A DNA stretch of 64,000 nucleotides from Hirsutella rhossiliensis (Eukaryota; Ascomycota; Sordariomycetes; Hypocreales; Ophiocordycipitaceae). The stretch is from positions 3,658,001 to 3,722,000 of the forward strand of contig NW_025408672.1 in NCBI RefSeq assembly GCF_020360975.1. Direction: 5' to 3'. Shown here one piece after another: positions 58,515 through 64,000 of this stretch. Made by a program: the position numbers and the translations under genes. The notes below the pieces were generated by a model. The model did not search any database, was not told the origin of the DNA, and worked only from the letters and a program-made list of their open reading frames with translations. Every line of letters begins with the position of its first letter. The first letter of the stretch is position 1.

Positions 58515-59665
58515 TGCCGGTGACACATCCACTGGCAGCGTTGAGAAATTGTGCAACCAGGCGGTTCGTGTCGCCGATGCAGAAGATTGTCACAGCGGTG
58601 CAAACAGTGCCGATCGACCAGATAGAAGACATACACGAATATGCCTTGCCGCCGTGGACACCCCGCATCCAAGTAATGCTGGAGAGCGATAAAGCGAAAG
58701 CCGTCAAGGCAGCGAATGATGCCAGAGGCATTGTGACAGCAACATCCAGCTCGCAAAGAAACGGCATGGTGGGGATGGGAGGCGTGGTGCGCAGTGTGGA
58801 CCACAACCGCTCCAGCGTCGTTCTTGCCAGCTATTCCGTGTGTCTCGGGACTGCGGAGGAGCAGAACCCGTACACGGCGGAGCTGGCAGCGATAGCTATG
58901 GCGCTGATGTGTACGCCGACGGACCCGCCTTGTCGAGGAGTGACGGTTGTGACAAGCAGTCGCTCAGCCCTGGAAGTGATCAGGCGTCCTCGTAGGCAAT
59001 CCGGCCAAGGAATCATTCGCCAAATTTACGACCATGTCAATCGACTAGTCAGGCGAGGCTGGTCTGTGAAATTCACCTGGGCACCAGCCAAGGAAGTACG
59101 GCTCGCATGGGCATCGGCCGCCAAGACGGCAGCGAAGAAAGCAACTCAAGCAGGAGCGGTGGCAGAGGAGCCGTCGTGCAGAGCCAGATCCACCACCCTT
59201 CGTCTGGCACTCGCTCGACAACAGCGTGACAAGCTTCCGGAAAATGTGGGAAAACACTCAAAACGCATCGACAGAGCTTTGCCAGGGAAGCACACCCGCA
59301 CTCTTTACGATTCTCTGTCAAGAAAAGAAGCCGACATTCTCGTCCAGCTCCGCACCGGCATGTCGCGACTGAATGGATACCTACATGCGATAGGAGCTAC
59401 AGATTCGGATTTGTGTGATTGTGGACAGGCACGAGAAACGATTGATCACTTTCTCTTTCGATGCAAAAAGTGGGCAGCGCAACGAGGAGTCTTGTTCGAA
59501 TGCGCGAGGTCTAAAATTGGGAATTTGTCGTTCTTCTTGGGAGGAAAAGCTGCGTCGGACGGCGACAAATGGACGCCAGACATGCAGGCGGTTCGTGCGG
59601 CGATCAAATTTGCGATTGAGACGAAAAGGCTCGACAGGGATCAGCAACCACCGGGAGATAATTGA
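58515..59665 (+). pseudogene. Tad1-like LINE ORF2, C-terminal part (RNase H and zinc knuckle)
   Basis: A 383-residue open frame that lacks endonuclease and reverse transcriptase because of 5' truncation. It starts inside the LINE with HEYALPPWTPRIQ, then an RNase H-like fold (NGMVGMGGVV, NPYTAELAAIAMAL, VVTSSRSALEVI), then IDRALPGKHTRTLYDSLSRK. It ends with a CCHC-type knuckle CDCGQARETIDHFLFRCKKW, typical of Tad1-type LINEs. At RNase H active-site positions normally occupied by Asp it has Ser (ATSSS, VTSS) and lacks the final Asp; only the Glu of TAEL is kept. The frame is open to its stop, so the insertion may be fairly young. Confidence 0.75.
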
Positions 59666-59950
59666 ACTCCAACACGCGACTTTACTAACATAATTCAGCT
59701 TCGAATTTGGCAGGCCGCGCTTCAGCTGCCGCGAATAGGATGCTGAACACTTGGAGAATTTGGCCTTCAAGCAGGCCTGTCATGAGACTAATGTTAACGA
59801 GGTTGACCAACAAGCGACAAGACAACAATCCTTGGGGCTTGGGGAGTTAGGTACCAAACGTGCTGAAATGTAACTAGATTGTGTAAAGGCCTTATAGGGA
59901 CCTCCCTCCGGGCGAAATAAATCCATCCATCCATCCATTCAACCCATGCA

Positions 59951-60757
59951 GGCTAGGTGGCTGGAAAAATCTGCAAGTCGTTAGCACGTTGCTTGCGTTT
60001 TTACTCATTGGCGCGCAACTGCTCGTGGCGCGCTATAGCTGTTGCGCTGGGTAATCTAGGCATCATCCCGTCCCGTACCCGCATCTCTGCGCAGAGATAC
60101 CCACAATTCCGCGCAGACACAGAATCTGCGCAATGAATGTTTTCTACCACATTTATCTAGGTGAAAACAGGTTGCGTCATCAGAGCCTAAGGAGGAATAG
60201 TCAGGCTTCAACGGATCACCTCGGCAGGAGCTCCGCTTACACCTGTTTTTCCCGTCGAACCACCTGAGACTCAGCAGTCAAGCCTTCAGACCCTTGGAAG
60301 TATCTGAAGAAGATCATTTGTATTTCTCAGGAATCCATAACAAGAACTCAAAGGTACCTCGGGCGAAGAGCTGACGGTCAACTGCCATTCACTGGAGCCG
60401 TCTCACATACCGAAGACCTCTCCCCATCTTAGGCCATCCAAATGGCAGGTCCATCCATCCATATCCCTCAAAACGTAGCTAACACAAAGCGCAGGATCCA
60501 AGCCAGGATCCCAGCCAGGATCCAAGCCAGGATCTTGACAAGACGACCTTTAGTAGTGCGATGGAAGTCGGCGTCGGGGTTTACATGAACAGAGAGTTTA
60601 TGTTATGGAAAAACTGTGCTGCCTACTATAAAATGTCTGCGGATAAGAGCTGGTTGAGCATGAGGTCCACTGGGCAATGGATGTTGCCGGAAGGTTGTTC
60701 AGTCTATTTAACTGGGGAGAAATCAGAAAGAAGACTTGATCGATGCCAGTTACTAAA
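59951..60757. other. intergenic with a 12-bp minisatellite
   Basis: No gene is recognised. CAGGATCCAAGC repeats about 3.5 times at 60492-60534. Several TGCGCA-containing words cluster at 60105-60140, similar to those at 62020-62230. Confidence 0.5.
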
Positions 60758-61979
60758 TCAAGCTCGCCAAAGTTGCTGGTACAATAAGGTCAGATTCTGT
60801 GCCTCAACGATGAAGTTGAGCCGACTTGGATGATCAACCATGTCCCAGACTTCCATAGATAAACACTCCGATAGCATAGCACCCATTGAAAGCTCGGTTA
60901 TACGTCGCGGACTATGTCGAATTGCTGCACCTACCATTTGTCCGAATATACTGTCCAGAGCCACGGCTATGCCCCCTCTTAGCGTTATACTGCTGTTGAT
61001 GTCCATGGTCGCACCCTTCTCAGAAACGACACGTCGTCGTCCATTTTCTTCCCGAATATGGATGTCAAAAACTTCCTTAGCGACATATTGCACCTCTTTT
61101 GCGGATATATCGAAAACCAATCGACAATCGGTCGGATCTGATGGGAAGGATAGCATAACAGAAGCCTCATCAGTCCTCTTGGTGACCGCAGTGCAAATAT
61201 AATGTGAGAAGACGAAGGGAAGATTCTTGGCTTTCGGCCAGGCATGTTGATATCTAGAGTCGATATCAAAGGCCATCCATTCACAAGCCTTATTCTGGCT
61301 CGCGAGTACTGTGTCCGGCTGGGCACGTCCTCGGCCTGGATTAGAATCCGAGCCCTCATCTTCCTGTGTCATGACATCTGTATTCATGAATTGCGAACGA
61401 TAGGTTTCGGTCGAGTCCGGCTCTCGAGACAGACTTTGCTGCTCGCAATCAAGACGCGAACGTTGGGTAGGACGTGGATTTGGATCGGGGGTCGATGCCT
61501 CCGGTGGAGCGGGTAATTCGACTTTGTTCAATCTGAGCAGTTCTGAAATGTTAGCCAACGGCGAACATAAAGTCTTAACGACTTACTGCAACGTTTAGCG
61601 CTACGGTCAGAACGAAAGATGATGTGGTGAATGCGTCTTTTCACGGAATCGTGAGTGTTACTTCGAGATACCTCGGCGACTACGTGTCGTAGATTGGAAG
61701 GTGATAGCTGGGCCGCAGAATCCTTGAGAAATTGGTTGCGTTCAGTCGCAAGAAAATACGCGTACCAAACCCCGAATCCAGCATCTAGGAAGGCGCGCGA
61801 AGTATGGTCTGATGGGAAAGAGCCTCTAGAGCTCTGTCGAACCCAGGCGGTGCTTTGTCCGTGGTCTGTTCTTCGGTGAGGCATTGTCGAAGGGCTTCAA
61901 TGACCGTGCTGGCGAGATTCGCACCTCCGCTCGCATCTTGGAGATTCGCATCGATATGTGGCTGCTGACTCCCCGCCAT
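60758..61979 (-). CDS. hypothetical fungal protein, one intron, one frame shift
   Basis: Start MAGSQQPHIDANLQDASGG near 61979. A middle segment reads AGFGVWYAYFLATERNQF and LRHVVAEVSRSN...VKRRIHHIIFRSDRSAKRC. The intron at about 61544-61586 (GTAAGT...CTAAC...TTCAG) is followed by LLRLNKVELPAPPEAS and a long exon ending at 60758. The C-terminal globular part (LPFVFSHYICTAVT, DEASVMLSFPSD, ALDSIFGQMVGAAIRHSPRR) looks like a real folded domain, but I do not recognise the family. A one-base problem near 61800 separates the first segment from the rest. Confidence 0.5.
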
Positions 61980-62019
61980 GATTGCTAAACCTGGTGCAGG
62001 CAAGGCTTGGGGCGAGGAT

Positions 62020-62240
62020 TTGTGCGCACGTTGCGCCAGCTGCGCAAGGAATGATTATTAAGTAGAAAGCATGAGGAAAATTGTTGCGCAGATATTAGTA
62101 ATTTTGCTCGCTTCAGCCCCGCGCGCTTTCAGTGCCACCTTCCCAAACCGGAATCCAGTGGGATTGCTAAGCTTTGCGCTCTTGCACGATTGCGCAAATA
62201 TCTTGCGCAGAACAGTGGGGACTGCGCAGCCAGCCCGTAA
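62020..62240. repeat. cluster of TTGCGCA words with inverted arrangement
   Basis: TTGCGCA or its inverse occurs at least six times. Among them are a near-palindrome TTGCGCCAGCTGCGCAA (about 62028-62044) and an inverted pair around TTGCGCAGATATT (about 62081) and AATATCTTGCGCAG (about 62198). The origin is unknown. It may be a decayed small element, or simply the promoter region of the minus-strand gene. Confidence 0.35.
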
Positions 62241-62371
62241 GCAGCTTGTTACGCATGAGATCAACAGCGCATGCTGCAACAAGTGACTTGCAACTTTGAG
62301 CATCTGGCCCACTTCCCGTCGACCCATCGGTCACGAAGTAGGTACGTACTGGCTTTTTCCTGGTCGCCTTA

Positions 62372-62666
62372 ATCATGCCCGCCCCACTTTCTCGGATTTC
62401 GCTTCGACTCACCCACCAAAGCGAAATCCGAGGGTGAGATGGAACAATGTACAGTAGGTCGTGGGGCTTAAGGTGTTACGCATTAATGTATTGAAATGTC
62501 GCTAGCTTTTACGTCTAGGCCCTATAGGAGAAATCCTCCGGGTGAAATACACATACATACATGTACAGTAGGTCCGTAGCTTAGCGTCGTGGCCCTATGG
62601 GGAACACCTCCGGCGTAATACAAAAAGGGGGAAAAGCGAAATCCGAAAAAGTGGGGCGGGCACGAT
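62372..62666. mobile_element. TA-flanked MITE, 295 bp
   Basis: Inverted ends of 33 bp with two mismatches (ATCATGCCCGCCCCACTTTC... against ATCGTGCCCGCCCCACTTTT..., both continuing TCGGATTTCGCTT), flanked by TA at 62370-62371 and 62667-62668. A second inverse copy of GCGAAATCCGA lies just inside the left end. There is no coding capacity. TA duplication suggests a Tc1/mariner-type parent, different from the pogo family here. Confidence 0.8.
62461..62560 (+). mobile_element. 100-bp LINE 3'-end relic nested in the MITE
   Basis: The insert ends CCCTATAGGAGAAATCCTCCGG and GTGAAATACACATACATAC, a diverged form of the LINE/SINE 3' end at 59890-59938. It is flanked by a perfect 14-bp duplication ATGTACAGTAGGTC (62447-62460 and 62561-62574). 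It is an extremely short retro-insertion. A second, weaker tail-like sequence (CCCTATGGGGAACACCTCCGG, about 62592-62612) follows. Confidence 0.75.
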
Positions 62667-62668
62667 TA

Positions 62669-63131
62669 CCTACCAGATTGAACTCGTACCGAGCTTGCAC
62701 CCTGCATGTGTGCCGCAGGTGATACCGCCAACGACATAGCATAGTAATGAGACTTCAACTTTGCGACAGCTTCTAGATGAAGTATTAGCTCTTCAAATTG
62801 TAGGCTCAGAAAGAGTGCTGACAGCTATGAAGCTGGATCTCTCACATGTAAGGCATTGAATGACCCACACATTGTTACGGGTCAGCACTGTTGGCACAGG
62901 TGCTGGGCGTAATTGATGTAAATTGAGCTACAAAGAGTGTAAAAGGGAGATGTGTCTACCATCGCTCCCTTTAGGAGCCGTGTCCGTGGCACTCGCACGT
63001 GACTAGTCTGGCTATGCCAGATCTACACATAGGGGCGTAGCCCCTTACACACATGAACACACTCATAACCAATACCGTACCAAGTCTTCTGCGGGTCAAA
63101 CAAGCGCTGTCAAACTACCTGCAATAAAACG
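62669..63131. other. intergenic
   Basis: No gene is recognised. The stretch lies upstream of the gene at 63132. It holds a GGGGCGTAGCCCC hairpin at about 63032-63044 and no repeat shared with the rest of the window. Confidence 0.45.
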
Positions 63132-63635
63132 ATGGCATCACATATTATCACCCAAGGCTCGATTAGATGCGGTCACGTCAACGATGCTGATCTGAAGGAA
63201 TGCAGCCATGACCAACCATGCCGACTTGGATTCCAACCCTTTCAGATCATCACCGAAACTTGCAAGATGTGTATGCAGGACCCTCACAAAAGACTCAGCC
63301 ACAATTTCCACGACCTCGAAGATGAATCACCTTTATTCCGTTACTGGTACTGTCGAAAGCTCAGTGGGGATGAAAATATCTGGGGGCCTTTCCGGGGAGT
63401 GAACATCCCGAGCATCACCGCCGAGATGGAAACAAGCATGCGCGAAACATGGCAGGAAGAGACCAAAAGAATCGTCAAACTAGCGAGTTCCAGTGCGAGA
63501 GCGCTTTTTATGGAGGGTCAAGGATCGTGTTCTGTTGATAAGTTAGACAGTGATGAGGGTAGAGCACTTTTAGCAAGGGCGATGGAGATGATTCTTGAGG
63601 AGACGAACAAGCCGGAGGAGTCGCCAGGTACCTAA
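63132..63635 (+). CDS. small Cys/His-containing hypothetical protein
   Basis: 167 residues, MASHIITQGSIRCGHVNDAD... The N-terminal part has CGH, CSHDQPC and CKMC, a pattern often seen in small fungal zinc-binding proteins of unknown role. The middle is Trp/Phe-rich (LFRYWYCRKLSG, WGPFRGVNIP). The C-terminus is helical and acidic. The start codon lies after AAAACG and is the first ATG in the frame. A following exon is possible, because GTACCT lies just before the stop. I do not recognise the family. Confidence 0.5.
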   Translation: MASHIITQGSIRCGHVNDADLKECSHDQPCRLGFQPFQIITETCKMCMQDPHKRLSHNFHDLEDESPLFRYWYCRKLSGDENIWGPFRGVNIPSITAEMETSMRETWQEETKRIVKLASSSARALFMEGQGSCSVDKLDSDEGRALLARAMEMILEETNKPEESPGT

Positions 63636-64000
63636 TTCTCTTTTCCCATCTCAGAGATCTCTCTCCTGTTCCTTCACTTCCCGCCTGAAAATCCTGCCTT
63701 TTCTTGATGCTCACGACCGACGGCCCCGACGAGGTCGAGATCAGGACGACCAGGGAGAGCTGAGAGTCACGCTTCCTGCAGCCACGCTGTTGTCTCACAA
63801 ACCCCAATGTGGAATGGAGCAACGACGCCTTTTGCTCGTGTCTTTGACCTTCTTTGTTTGGTTCATCTCCACCAGAGAGCTCCTGGTGTCGTCACGACCA
63901 CGTTCATTTTGACAGCAGTTGCCCTCTGCGCAGGCCCATGGCGTTCCGAAGTCCCTTGTCAATGCGAGCTTAGACGCATGCAAGCCATATTGCATGAACC
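63636..64000. other. window end, no gene assigned
   Basis: Short open frames on both strands, no motif. It could contain further exons of the upstream gene. Confidence 0.35.

Larger units (their letters stand above)
58398..59938 (+). mobile_element. chimeric retrocopy: 5S rRNA joined to a 5'-truncated Tad1-like LINE
   Basis: The whole block, 5S rRNA (58398-58514) plus LINE 3' part (58515-59938), is flanked by one 12-bp target duplication TCAACCCATGCA (58386-58397 and 59939-59950). It ends in a (CCAT)n tail after GGGCGAAATAAAT. A single integration event therefore placed both parts. This is the structure expected when reverse transcription starts at the LINE 3' end and the enzyme jumps to a 5S RNA template. 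Confidence 0.85.

Noticed and set aside
58295..58804. Minus-strand open frame of 169 residues
   Set aside because: It is antisense to the 5S rRNA and the LINE open frame and has no motif of its own.

Overview
This window looks like a transposon-rich accessory region of a filamentous ascomycete, most likely a Sordariomycete-type fungus. The evidence is short spliceosomal introns of 45-85 nt with GT..AG ends and CTAAC/CTGAC-like branch sites, a fungal bZIP, a Pcl-type cyclin, an F-box-like protein of an expanded fungal family, a Neurospora-like 5S rRNA, Tad1-like LINE sequence, Fot1/pogo elements and fungal Helitrons. Nothing looks bacterial.

Layout. 1-13 kb: the edge of a bZIP gene, two 98-99% identical but dead Fot1/pogo-like transposons (1880-4004 and 9102-11211) with TA duplications, a broken multi-exon hypothetical gene between them, and a Pcl-type cyclin. 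13-49.6 kb: a head-to-tail array of four related Helitron units. Each complete unit carries a large spliced Rep-PIF1 helicase gene on the minus strand and a divergently transcribed, spliced accessory gene (here called P) on the plus strand, framed by an inverted subterminal repeat and a hairpin. Unit 0 has lost most of its Rep-helicase. 50-52.7 kb: the 5' part of a second, unrelated Helitron on the plus strand. 53.4-54.8 kb: three tandem SINEs with tRNA-like heads and a LINE-derived tail. 55-58.3 kb: an F-box-like gene and a possible PD-(D/E)XK-like gene. 58.4-59.9 kb: a 5S rRNA sequence fused to the 3' end of a Tad1-like LINE, inserted as one unit between 12-bp target duplications. 60-64 kb: two hypothetical genes and a TA-flanked MITE that contains a 100-bp LINE relic.

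How it fits together. One LINE family explains several features: its 3' end is on the 5S chimera, on all three SINEs and on the relic inside the MITE, so it probably supplied the retrotransposition machinery. In the Helitron array, Rep (HUH and two-tyrosine motifs) and the PIF1 helicase would act in rolling-circle transposition. The P gene, present in all four units with a conserved intron and a conserved C-terminal half, is the best candidate for an undescribed Helitron-encoded accessory factor. Many genes are broken by single-base indels, often in homopolymers. This may be real decay or uncorrected long-read error, so pseudogene calls here are provisional.
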